A stretch of 64,000 nucleotides of DNA from Hydrogenophaga sp. (lineage in GTDB: Bacteria > Pseudomonadota > Gammaproteobacteria > Burkholderiales > Burkholderiaceae_C), in NCBI GenBank assembly GCA_018993155.1, contig JAGKSX010000003.1:62001-126000 (forward strand). Direction: 5' to 3'. A program made the position numbers and the translations under genes. The notes beneath the pieces were generated by a model. That model was not told the DNA's origin, made no database searches, and saw nothing but the letters and a program-made list of their open reading frames with translations. Below, piece by piece: positions 8,892 through 16,363 of the stretch (position 1 is its first letter; each line of letters opens with the position of its first letter).

Positions 8892-9563
8892 GAGCTGAAC
8901 CATGCCGCTGTGCTGGAACGCCAATTGCTTTTGCAGTTGGGTGACCGGCTCAAGCGCCTGCGCAAGGCGCAAGGCCTGAGTGCGGTGGACATGGCCAGTC
9001 GCGTGGGCATTTCGCGCACCACGCTCAGCGCCGTTGAAGCCGGCGACCCTGGGCCGTCCATCGGCACCTACCTGCGTGTCATGTCGGTCCTGGGTATCAG
9101 CGGTGAACTGGCGCTGTTGGCGGGCGATGCCTTGCAACCGGCGCCGCCTGGCGGTGCAGCCGCCACATCCCGCCGCGCCAGGCCGGTCGTGCAGGTGCTG
9201 GTCTCGTCCGACGAATCGCGCCATCAGATTCAAGATCTGCAAAGCCTGGCGCTCCATGAAGAGGCGGTGCGCCTCGTCCGTGTCAATCCGGCCTTGCTGC
9301 AGCGGGCGCAGGACACGCTGGATCGTTGGCGCCGATCCGGCCCGTCGCGCTCCAGTGGGTTGTGGAGCGAATGGCAGGACATCCTGGACCATGGCCGATG
9401 GCGCAAGGCCTTGGGGCGAACCCGTCGAGCGCAGGAGCTTCGGCAGGCCTCGCCCCTGGTGACGGTGCTTCCTGACAATGCACGCCAGCGCATCCTGACT
9501 CAGGTGAGCGGGCTCAAGAAAGGCATCGTGCTGGGCGGCACGGAAAGCAAGGCAGAACCATGA
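8886..9563 (+). CDS. XRE-family HTH transcriptional regulator (antitoxin-like)
   Basis: A 225-residue protein. Residues about 17-72 form a Cro/CI helix-turn-helix (RLKRLRKAQGLS, VGISRTTLSAVEAG, TYLRVMSVLG). The rest is an unrecognised C-terminal region with basic and Trp-containing segments. The stop overlaps the start of the next gene (ATGA at 9560-9563). XRE genes coupled in this way to DUF6036-type nucleotidyltransferases are a common toxin-antitoxin-like pair, so this was probably the DNA-binding partner. Its promoter carries palindromes suited to self-repression. It appears intact although its partner is broken. Confidence 0.8.
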   Translation: MNELNHAAVLERQLLLQLGDRLKRLRKAQGLSAVDMASRVGISRTTLSAVEAGDPGPSIGTYLRVMSVLGISGELALLAGDALQPAPPGGAAATSRRARPVVQVLVSSDESRHQIQDLQSLALHEEAVRLVRVNPALLQRAQDTLDRWRRSGPSRSSGLWSEWQDILDHGRWRKALGRTRRAQELRQASPLVTVLPDNARQRILTQVSGLKKGIVLGGTESKAEP

Positions 9564-9917
9564 CTCGCGAAGAACTCGAACACATCATTCGCGCCAGTGC
9601 CGATGTGACGGACCAGTACGAGTTCATGATCATTGGCAGCCAGTCGATCCTGGGCTCCATCCCGAACCCGGACGCGGTTTTCACGGTGTCGGCAGAGGCG
9701 GACATCTACCCTCTGCAAAAACCCGAGCTCGCCGAAAAGATCGAAGGCGCGATCGGCGAAGGCTCGCGGTTTCTGCCTGGCGCTGCTCGCACACCGTTAT
9801 GTCGCGCTGGAGCAGGTGCAGGCCCTCGTCGCCACCATGCCCATGGATGACGCGCGTCAGCGTCGGCTCCGTGCCACCATCCGTCGATGGGCGAAATCCA
9901 TGGGCATCGCTGAATGA
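9560..9917 (+). pseudogene. Broken DUF6036-like nucleotidyltransferase (TA-type partner)
   Basis: The first 70 or so codons read as the N-terminus of a DUF6036-type nucleotidyltransferase (MTREELEHIIRAS, the IIGSQSILGS motif, then SAEADIYP and IGEGSR). The similarity then stops near 9770. The natural C-terminal segment, LALLAHRYVALEQVQALV to the TGA at 9917, continues in another frame. The central part of the domain, usually about 60-80 residues between these two pieces, is missing. An internal deletion with a frameshift therefore destroyed the gene. The start overlaps the XRE stop codon, preserving the original operon junction. Confidence 0.72.
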
Positions 9918-10334
9918 ACGCGGCACGTTCGAGCGGTGCAGAGCCCGGCGACACCCGATAGCGGTTCTCCACGAATGCGGTATGAAAGCAGTATGTTGTT
10001 GCTCTCCCGATAGATCTGCATCCTCGCGGATACCGCAAAGTACGACGCGCTCTGCGTCTCGAGCGGTGACACACGCCGGATTCGAGCAACCAGAAGGGGC
10101 GGGGGTCGAACGTGGGCGTGTTCCTCCGCCCCGGCTCCATCCAAACGCCGGACTGCACCAGAGCAGCTGGCGGAAGTGGCGCGCCAATTGCGCGAGGCGT
10201 TCGGTGCGTTCATGGGGCGCAGGAAGCCGGATTTCTCGAAGGTGTGAAGCGGCAGCGGGCGCCTCGCTACACCCCGATGGGGTTGTGCTTGTGACGGGGG
10301 GGTGGACGATTCGCCACCTCGTCCCACAGCTCTT
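9918..10334. other. Gene-fragment stretch without an intact gene
   Basis: No complete gene is supported in these 417 bases. Two fragments can be read on the plus strand in the same frame. At 10014-10079, after an in-frame TAG, is a piece resembling the N-terminus of radical-SAM DNA modification/repair proteins (LADTAKYDA, then C-V-S-S-G). At 10190-10247 is the duplicated 3' end of the isomerase/hydratase gene. The sequence between them is open but unrecognised. Confidence 0.6.
10190..10247 (+). repeat. 58-bp direct repeat, right copy
   Basis: Duplicate of 8742-8799 with two substitutions, one changing a Glu codon to Gly and one silent. It still reads in frame into a TGA at 10245-10247, preceded by about 20 unrelated codons (APEQLAEVARQLR). 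No start codon or ribosome site identifies a functional gene. Confidence 0.85.
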
Positions 10335-11855
10335 TCAGGGTCGCGTTTCGCTTGTTTTCTGCAGCGTCCTGCCAAGGCGGGTCTCGGTTTTCTTGTCAGC
10401 CTCGCCATCGAAGAAGCGACCCAGGCAGTCGAGAAACAGGGCTTCATCCTCATCCCAGCGCGCTTTGTCTAGCGCCGCGTGCTCTGTGTCGATCGAGTGG
10501 CTGAACCGTATTCTGAACTCCTGGGTCGCCAAGGCAAACAGGGTGAGGCAAGACTGGAACTTGCAGGTGTCGTGACGGAAGAAGTCCTGGGCCGTGAGGT
10601 CGGTCCGACGTAACAGGTGGCGGCATAAGGTTCTCAGCCGGTCGCCCAGGATGGGGTGTTCCAGGTAGGCCATCGCTTCGTACACATCCTCGATGCCAAA
10701 TTGCTGGGCGATCCAGGTCGGTTCGACACCGATCTCTTCCTTGTTGAAGCGGAGTTGGGGATAGGCGTACCACATGTAGTGCGCATCCTTCGCCGGCGCC
10801 TTCTTGGCCTCGCAGAGCATCTGATCCCATTGGGTCTGGCTGCTGTCCCTCGGCGCCGTCTGGTCCTGCGCGGCCAGAAACCCGTCCAGTCGCTGTTGGA
10901 GCGCCTGCATGGAATGGGTCTTTTGAAAGGCCGCATGGGACAGCAACGGAAAGGTTTCCCGATCTGTCCTTCCCAGCTCAACCAACCTCGTGCGCATCCA
11001 CTCCCGTAGCGCGTAGTCCTGCTGGCTGTCCAATTCGCAAATGTTGTCCTGCACGCGATCAAGCAGTGGTTGGATCATGGGGTCGTCCTTGTGATGCTTG
11101 ATTGCGACGACCAGCGCATCGAAGCAGATCCGTTGCCAGTACACCCTGTAATTTGCCGGCATTGAAGTCACGGGAACCAGCTTCAATGCCTGCAAGCGCT
11201 GAAGGATGTCTTCGCTGTCGCCCGCCAGGCAGGCATCGAGCACTGCCCGCCATCGGATCTCCAGGAAGGGTCGAATGTGGGAGCTCAGCTTGTCTTCGTC
11301 GAAAATACTTCCCTTGTGTTTCGCAACGCGCATAACCTTGTCGCGGACCTTCTCCACCTGAACCTGGCTTTCCGCCACCATGTCGGCGATCATCTCGTCG
11401 ATGCCCGGGGCAGTCTTCTCAGGCGGCACATGCTCGATGACGGATGGCGTCTCCGTCGGCCGTTGCTCGCTCAGCCGTTCCAGAAGATAGGCGATCTTGC
11501 TTCGCGACTTGTCTGCCGATTCGGTGTGGCCATAGCGGTTCGCCCGGAAAAGGGCCGCGCAAATGCGCTTCTGATCGTGATCGAGGTTCTTGTCCTGGAG
11601 CCAGGTGTCGGCATCGTCCGGTGCACGTTTTCCCTGCAGGCAGTCCATCACATGCCGGGCCGTGCGAGGGTTGCCGTCGATGTGATCGGCGGCGCTTTTC
11701 AGCACATCGACAAATTCGGGGTCCGACAGGGCCTGGACGTCCTTTGGGGGCAGTGCGGCCCAGCGCTTTTCCACACCTGCCGTGTCGGAAGAGGTGTTCG
11801 TGGAGATGTGTGGCTTGCTGCGGGACGCGGAGAAACAAGTGAACAGGTTGGGCAT
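10335..11855 (-). CDS. Orphan protein with C-terminal DUF1810 domain
   Basis: A 506-residue protein. The first 30 residues are rich in Ser and Thr and are not a classical signal peptide. Residues about 30-315 look largely helical and match nothing I recognise. Residues about 320-493 carry the DUF1810 pattern: LDGFLAAQ, HYMWYAYPQLRF (359-370), FGIEDVYEAMAYLEHPILG (386-404), KFQSCLTLF (432-440) and LFLDCLGRFFDGE (473-485). DUF1810 proteins are normally about 140-190 residues, so this is a long N-terminal fusion. Its molecular function is not established. It sits alone in the scar-like island, with a less extreme base composition than its neighbours. Confidence 0.7.
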   Translation of the reverse strand: MPNLFTCFSASRSKPHISTNTSSDTAGVEKRWAALPPKDVQALSDPEFVDVLKSAADHIDGNPRTARHVMDCLQGKRAPDDADTWLQDKNLDHDQKRICAALFRANRYGHTESADKSRSKIAYLLERLSEQRPTETPSVIEHVPPEKTAPGIDEMIADMVAESQVQVEKVRDKVMRVAKHKGSIFDEDKLSSHIRPFLEIRWRAVLDACLAGDSEDILQRLQALKLVPVTSMPANYRVYWQRICFDALVVAIKHHKDDPMIQPLLDRVQDNICELDSQQDYALREWMRTRLVELGRTDRETFPLLSHAAFQKTHSMQALQQRLDGFLAAQDQTAPRDSSQTQWDQMLCEAKKAPAKDAHYMWYAYPQLRFNKEEIGVEPTWIAQQFGIEDVYEAMAYLEHPILGDRLRTLCRHLLRRTDLTAQDFFRHDTCKFQSCLTLFALATQEFRIRFSHSIDTEHAALDKARWDEDEALFLDCLGRFFDGEADKKTETRLGRTLQKTSETRP

Positions 11856-11856
11856 G

Positions 11857-11936
11857 GTTGAACCAGGGTTTCACAGAGACAAGGGCACAAGGCCCGCCTG
11901 GGGCCTTGAGTTGCTTGTTCCCATCATTGGTTCAAC
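11857..11936. promoter_or_regulatory. Nested inverted repeats between the DUF1810 and hydroxylase genes
   Basis: An outer pair, GTTGAACCA at 11857-11865 and TGGTTCAAC at 11928-11936, encloses a perfect hairpin, CAAGGCCC at 11888-11895 and GGGCCTTG at 11901-11908 with a 5-base loop. The stretch is upstream of the DUF1810-fusion gene and downstream of the flavin hydroxylase gene, both on the minus strand. It could combine a terminator for one with an operator for the other. Confidence 0.4.
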
Positions 11937-11956
11937 AAAAAAGGTGGTTGGTGCTT

Positions 11957-13510
11957 TCAGGCCGCGCAAGCCTCGGCCGCCACGCCCAGCCGCGTGGCGA
12001 GTGCCGCCACCAACGCCGCCGCCTCGTCGGCCGTGCCGGCCACGCCATAGACATAGTTGTCCGGCCGCACCAGCGCCGCCACGCTCTGGTGGCGTTGCAG
12101 CCAGGCCTCGGCCACACCGTCGGTCTCCAGTGCGTCCGCCGTGCCGAGTGCGACGGTGCGCAGCCACGGCAGGGCGCCCGCGATGCCGGGCGCGGTCTGG
12201 CCGGGGGCCAGCACCAGCCGCCAGCCGTTGCCCGCGATGGCGTCCATGCGCTGGCGCTGCGGGCCGCGCAGCAGCCAGGGCTGGGGAAACAGGCTGCCGC
12301 GCGCGGCATGGTGGTCCTGCGCGGCGAGCCAGCCGGTGGTCAGCGGCGGCAGGATGTCCTGGCGCGGCGTGTCTTTCACCTTGCCGCCGCATTGGGCCAG
12401 CATCGCCGCGTCGCGCTCGCGCGCTTTCACCGGGTCGCGCTGGCAGATCACCGCGCCCACGTGCTTGATGCGGCTGGTGAGTTCGCGCACGTGGGCCTTG
12501 CGCTCGTCGCCGTAGCTGTCGAGCAGGGCTTCGGCGCTCGCGCCGGTGACTTCGCCGCGCAGCACGGCCGCGAGTTTCCAGGCGAGGTTGCTCACATCGC
12601 GGATGCCCTGGCACATGCCCTGGCCCAGGAAGGGCGGTTGCATGTGCGCCGCGTCGCCCGCCAGGAACACGTGGCCCCGGCGCCACTGCTGCGCCACCAG
12701 GGCGTGGAAGCGGTAGCTCGACTGGCGCCACAGCGTGCCGTCCTCGGGCGTGATCCAGCGCGAGAGCAGGCGCCAGGTTGCTTCGGGTGTGGCGGCGTGT
12801 TTCGGGTCTTCGCCCGGGTTGAGCGAGATTTCCCAGCGGCGGTGGTTCTTCGGGCCGATGACCAGGGTGCAGGGCCGCTCGGGCTCGCAGTACTGCACGC
12901 TCACCTTGGGCAGCTTGGCCAGGCCGCGCTCGTTCATGAGCACGTCCACCACCAGCCAGGGTTCGTCGAAGTCCAGGTCTTCCAGCGGCATGTTCAGTTG
13001 TGTGCGCACCGGGCTGGAGCCACCGTCGCAGGCGATGGCGTAGCGGGCATGGAGGGTGCGGCCGTCGCGCAGCGACAGGCTCACGCCCTGTGTGTCCTGC
13101 GACAGCGTGTCCATCTCCACCCCGAGGTCCATCACCACGTTCGGCATCTGCGCCACGCGCTCGCGAAGCACGCGCTCCACCTCAGGCTGGGTGAACACCA
13201 TCGAAGGTGTGTAGCCTTGCGGGAAGGGCGGCGCCACCATGGTCATGCGGCGGATCAGCTGACCGTCCACGCCGAAATACTCGGAAGGCGTGAAAGGCTC
13301 GCAGAACGGCGCCACGGCCTCGGCCACGCCCAGTTGCTGGAACACCCGCATGATCTCGTGGTCCAGCGCGATGGCGCGCGGGATTTCGTGGACCTCCGTG
13401 AGCCGGTCGCACACGTACACGCGCAGGCCGGCCTGGCCCAGCAGGCCCGCGGCCACCACGCCCGAAGGCCCGCAGCCCACGATGGCGACATCGAACAGGT
13501 CGTGGTGCAT
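11957..13510 (-). CDS. FAD-dependent aromatic hydroxylase (MhpA-like)
   Basis: A 517-residue class A flavoprotein monooxygenase. The FAD-binding GCGPSG motif is at residues 12-17, a DG-type motif occurs in ACDGGSSPVR, and the second FAD motif is FLAGDAAHMQPPFLGQGM. The C-terminal thioredoxin-like domain ends in VRPDNYVYGVAG, as in 3-(3-hydroxyphenyl)propionate hydroxylase. The enzyme should add a hydroxyl ortho to an existing phenolic one using NAD(P)H and O2, making a catechol-like ring-cleavage substrate. Its start codon lies 3 bases after the FAH-family gene, and an extradiol dioxygenase is encoded in the same run. The actual substrate is unknown. Confidence 0.83.
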   Translation of the reverse strand: MHHDLFDVAIVGCGPSGVVAAGLLGQAGLRVYVCDRLTEVHEIPRAIALDHEIMRVFQQLGVAEAVAPFCEPFTPSEYFGVDGQLIRRMTMVAPPFPQGYTPSMVFTQPEVERVLRERVAQMPNVVMDLGVEMDTLSQDTQGVSLSLRDGRTLHARYAIACDGGSSPVRTQLNMPLEDLDFDEPWLVVDVLMNERGLAKLPKVSVQYCEPERPCTLVIGPKNHRRWEISLNPGEDPKHAATPEATWRLLSRWITPEDGTLWRQSSYRFHALVAQQWRRGHVFLAGDAAHMQPPFLGQGMCQGIRDVSNLAWKLAAVLRGEVTGASAEALLDSYGDERKAHVRELTSRIKHVGAVICQRDPVKARERDAAMLAQCGGKVKDTPRQDILPPLTTGWLAAQDHHAARGSLFPQPWLLRGPQRQRMDAIAGNGWRLVLAPGQTAPGIAGALPWLRTVALGTADALETDGVAEAWLQRHQSVAALVRPDNYVYGVAGTADEAAALVAALATRLGVAAEACAA

Positions 13511-13512
13511 GG

Positions 13513-14379
13513 TCAGGCCCGCTCGTTCACGATGGGGTTGACCAGCGTGCCGATGCGCTCGATCTCCACCTCGAAGGTGTCGCCGGCCTTCATCCACACC
13601 GGCGGCGTGCGCGCCTGGCCGACGCCGGCGGGCGTGCCCATCACGATCACGTCGCCGGCTTCCAGCGTCAGCACCTCGGCCAGCAGCGCGATGGTCTCGG
13701 CCACGCTGAAGATCATGTCGCTGGTGTTGGCGTCCTGCATCACCTGGCCGTTGAGGCGGCCCTGGATCTTCAGGCCGGCGGCGCCGGGCGGCAGTTCGTC
13801 GGCGGTCACCAGCACCGGGCCGAAGCCGCCGGTGCCATCGAAGTTCTTGCCGATGGTCCATTGCGGCGTGCGCTTCTGGTAGTCGCGCACGCTCATGTCG
13901 TTGAAGCAGCTGTAGCCGAACACATGGGCCAGCGCGTCCGCCTGCGTGGTGTGGCGCGGCACTTTGCGGCCGATGACGACGGCGAGTTCGGCCTCGTAGT
14001 CGAACTTGCCGGAGACGCGGGGCACCACGCCGGCGTCGCCGTGCGCGATCAGCGAGGAACTCCCCCGGTAGAAGAACCAGGGGTAGTCGGGCTTCTCGCG
14101 GCCGCCTTCCTTGGCGTGGTCGAAGTAGTTGAGGCCCAGGCACACGGTCTTGCCGGGTTCGGGCACCAGCGGGGCGAGCGCCGTGCCGGCCAGGGGCTGG
14201 CGTGCGGCCTTGGCGGCCAGCGCCGCGTTCGCAGCGGCGTGCAGGTCCACGCCCGCCTTGAGCGCGGCGCGCAGGTCGGCGGGCACCTGGGGCTGGGCGT
14301 CGTTCAGGTCGATCAGGTCGGCGCCGTCGACGACGGCCAGGCGAGGCGCGCCATCGCGCAGGTAGGTGGTGAATTTCAT
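13513..14379 (-). CDS. Fumarylacetoacetate hydrolase (FAH) family protein
   Basis: A 288-residue enzyme of the FAH fold. The N-terminal cap has YLRDGAPRLAVVDG. The catalytic C-terminal domain contains LGLNYFDHAKE, then DYEAELAVVIGRKV with the acidic metal ligands, and GDVIVMGTPAGVG. FAH-family members hydrolyse, hydrate or decarboxylate 2-hydroxy-dienoate or dioxo acids, so here it probably processes the ring-fission product. It lies between the hydroxylase and the dioxygenase genes with gaps of 2 and 32 bases. Whether it is a hydrolase, hydratase or decarboxylase cannot be decided from sequence. Confidence 0.85.
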   Translation of the reverse strand: MKFTTYLRDGAPRLAVVDGADLIDLNDAQPQVPADLRAALKAGVDLHAAANAALAAKAARQPLAGTALAPLVPEPGKTVCLGLNYFDHAKEGGREKPDYPWFFYRGSSSLIAHGDAGVVPRVSGKFDYEAELAVVIGRKVPRHTTQADALAHVFGYSCFNDMSVRDYQKRTPQWTIGKNFDGTGGFGPVLVTADELPPGAAGLKIQGRLNGQVMQDANTSDMIFSVAETIALLAEVLTLEAGDVIVMGTPAGVGQARTPPVWMKAGDTFEVEIERIGTLVNPIVNERA

Positions 14380-14411
14380 GGTGCGGTCAGGTTGCAGAAG
14401 AAAAAACGGGT

Positions 14412-15317
14412 TCAGGGCAGGGGCGCGAACAGCACGCGGCGTTGCGCTTCCTTCAGGGTGGCGCCGGGCGGGGGCGAGATGCCCCACTGGTCGACGCGGC
14501 CGGGTGGCCACTTCCAGTCCGCCGGGCCACGCGGCACGTAGCTGCTGTCCACCTGCTCGACCTCGGCCGTGTACTCGATGACGATGCCGAAGGGGTCGAT
14601 GAAGTAGTTGAAGAGGTTGTTGCCCGGGCCGTGGCGGCCGGGACCCCACTCGATGGGGTGGCCGGCGTCCTTCATGCGGCCGCCGCCGCGCATCACCGAG
14701 TCGGCGTCGGGCATCAGGAAGGCGATGTGGTTGAGCGCGTCGTTGTCGGCCACGCCCACCGCGAGCGTGTGGTGGTCGCTGTTGCAGTTCATGAAGGCGA
14801 TGGCCACGGTGCGGTCGGCCAGCGTGAAGCCCAGGGCTTCGGTGAAGAAGCGCTGCGTCTCGTCCACCGCGTGGCTGTTGAGCACCACGTGCGTGAGCCG
14901 CGCGGGCCGGTCGCGCTGCGGCCCGGTGTCTTCGGGTCGCGCATCGCCGTGAACGATCTGGAGCACGCGGCCGTGCGGGTCGCGCAGCGTGAGGCCGGTG
15001 CCGCCGGCCGGGTCGTTTGTGAGAGGGCCGATGGGCGAGAGCAGGGTGCCGCCCGCGCGCGGCACGGCGTCGGCCACGGCGCGCAGCGCGTCGAGGCTGC
15101 GCGCGCGCAGCGTGACCTGGCGGATCTGCGGCACCGGGCCGCCCGCGTGCAGCGCGAGCAGGTGGTGGTCGCTGCCGGTGCCGCGCAGGTAGATCGTCTG
15201 TTCGCTGCGGTGCGCCACGCTCAGGCGCCAGACCTCGGTGTAGAAGGTTTCGGCCTGCGCGAGGTCGGGCACGTTGAGGGCCACGCTGCGCACGGCCTCG
15301 ATCCAGGGGGAGCTCAT
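14412..15317 (-). CDS. Extradiol ring-cleavage dioxygenase (VOC superfamily, BphC type)
   Basis: A 301-residue two-domain vicinal-oxygen-chelate protein. The C-terminal domain keeps the Fe(II) ligands His143 (RLTHVVLNS), His197 (LNHIAFL) and Glu248 (GIVIEYT). The acid-base histidine region SDHH (His182/His183) and a Tyr at 238 correspond to the catalytic His and Tyr of BphC. These residues, with spacing close to BphC, support a true meta-cleaving enzyme rather than a generic glyoxalase. The ATG overlaps the stop of the amidohydrolase gene (ATGA). The first domain lacks the metal site, as is normal. Confidence 0.82.
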   Translation of the reverse strand: MSSPWIEAVRSVALNVPDLAQAETFYTEVWRLSVAHRSEQTIYLRGTGSDHHLLALHAGGPVPQIRQVTLRARSLDALRAVADAVPRAGGTLLSPIGPLTNDPAGGTGLTLRDPHGRVLQIVHGDARPEDTGPQRDRPARLTHVVLNSHAVDETQRFFTEALGFTLADRTVAIAFMNCNSDHHTLAVGVADNDALNHIAFLMPDADSVMRGGGRMKDAGHPIEWGPGRHGPGNNLFNYFIDPFGIVIEYTAEVEQVDSSYVPRGPADWKWPPGRVDQWGISPPPGATLKEAQRRVLFAPLP

Positions 15318-16363
15318 GGGGCGGTCACTTTCTTGTGTTGCCGGCCGAGAAAACGCTCGGCGTTCTGGTGCACCAGGCGCGCGGTGGTGTCGGCGTCGAA
15401 GCCGGCGGCTTCGATGCGCTGCACCGGCGTGGCGTCGTGGAAGTTGAAGGGGTAGTCGGTGCCGACCATCAGTTGCGTGTCGCCGAAGCTGGCCACCAGG
15501 TGGCGCAGCGTGGGCGTGTCGAACACCAGGGTGTCGTAGAACAGGCGGCGCGCCTGATCGGCCGGGGCTTCGAGCACGCTGTCGCGCAGGGCGGGGAACA
15601 CGCCCCAGCCCTGCTGCAGGCGCGGCAGCAGCGAGGCCAGCGTGCCGCCGCCGTGGCTGAAGGCGATGCGCAGCTTCGGCCGGCGCACCAGCAGGTTGCC
15701 GGTGATCACCGAGGCGGCGGCCAGGCCCACGTCGCCAGGGTAGGCGATCACCTGCTGCAGTTGGGCATGGCCCACCAGGCGTTCCATGCCGGCGGGCCGG
15801 ATCGCGTGCACGAACACCGCCGCACCCAGCGCCTCGCAGGCCTCGAAGAAAGGGTCGAACACCGGCGCGCCGATCGGCACGCCGTTGATGTTGCTGCCCA
15901 CCTCCACGCCCGCGAAGCCGAGCGTCTTCACCGCGTATTCCAGCTCGCGGATGGCGAGGTCCACGTCCTGCAGCGGCACGGCGCCCAGGCCGGCCAGCTG
16001 GCCTTCGCCCGCGTCCACCATGGCGGCGATCTGGTCGTTGAGGAAGCGCAGCAGCTGCTGCGCATCGGCCGCCGGCATCCAGTACGACAGCAGCTCGGGC
16101 ATGGGCGACATCACCTGCAGGGCCAGGCCCATGCCGGGCAGGTCCTGCAGGCGCTTGGGCACGTCCCAGCACTTGTCGGCGACGGTGCGGTAGTTCTTGC
16201 CCGCGATCATCACGTGGCGGTGGCAGGGCTGCGCCGGCGCCATGGACGGCCAGTCGGCCGGCATGCTGCGACCGATGTAGGCCGGGAAGTTCTCGGGCAC
16301 CACGTGCGCATGCACGTCGATGCCGCCGCAGGTGCAGGGAGCCAGTGCCGCCACGCCGTTCAC
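15314..16363 (-). CDS. Amidohydrolase family decarboxylase/hydrolase (ACMSD-like)
   Basis: A 349-residue metal-dependent TIM-barrel protein of amidohydrolase family 2. The metal-binding HxH is at His18 and His20 (IDVHAHVVP); later ligands are in VFVHAIRP, FSHGGGTLA and VGTDYPF. Its closest functional models are 2-amino-3-carboxymuconate-6-semialdehyde decarboxylase and related gamma-resorcylate-type decarboxylases. I read the start as GTG at 16363, overlapping the Bug gene stop (GTGA), because no ATG lies between the upstream stop and the HxH motif. It is tightly coupled to the dioxygenase gene, so decarboxylation of a ring-fission product or aromatic acid is likely. Confidence 0.78.
   Translation of the reverse strand: MNGVAALAPCTCGGIDVHAHVVPENFPAYIGRSMPADWPSMAPAQPCHRHVMIAGKNYRTVADKCWDVPKRLQDLPGMGLALQVMSPMPELLSYWMPAADAQQLLRFLNDQIAAMVDAGEGQLAGLGAVPLQDVDLAIRELEYAVKTLGFAGVEVGSNINGVPIGAPVFDPFFEACEALGAAVFVHAIRPAGMERLVGHAQLQQVIAYPGDVGLAAASVITGNLLVRRPKLRIAFSHGGGTLASLLPRLQQGWGVFPALRDSVLEAPADQARRLFYDTLVFDTPTLRHLVASFGDTQLMVGTDYPFNFHDATPVQRIEAAGFDADTTARLVHQNAERFLGRQHKKVTAP

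Noticed and set aside
9681..10187. Minus-strand frame opposite the broken nucleotidyltransferase
   Set aside because: No domain or ribosome site; the plus strand gives recognisable protein remnants.
10112..10294. Small plus-strand frame across the duplicated hydratase end
   Set aside because: It reads the duplicate out of its natural frame and has no ribosome site.
13511..14143. Extension of the flavin hydroxylase frame into the FAH gene
   Set aside because: The FAD motif begins 12 residues after the ATG at 13510, and the extension is a shadow of the FAH gene.
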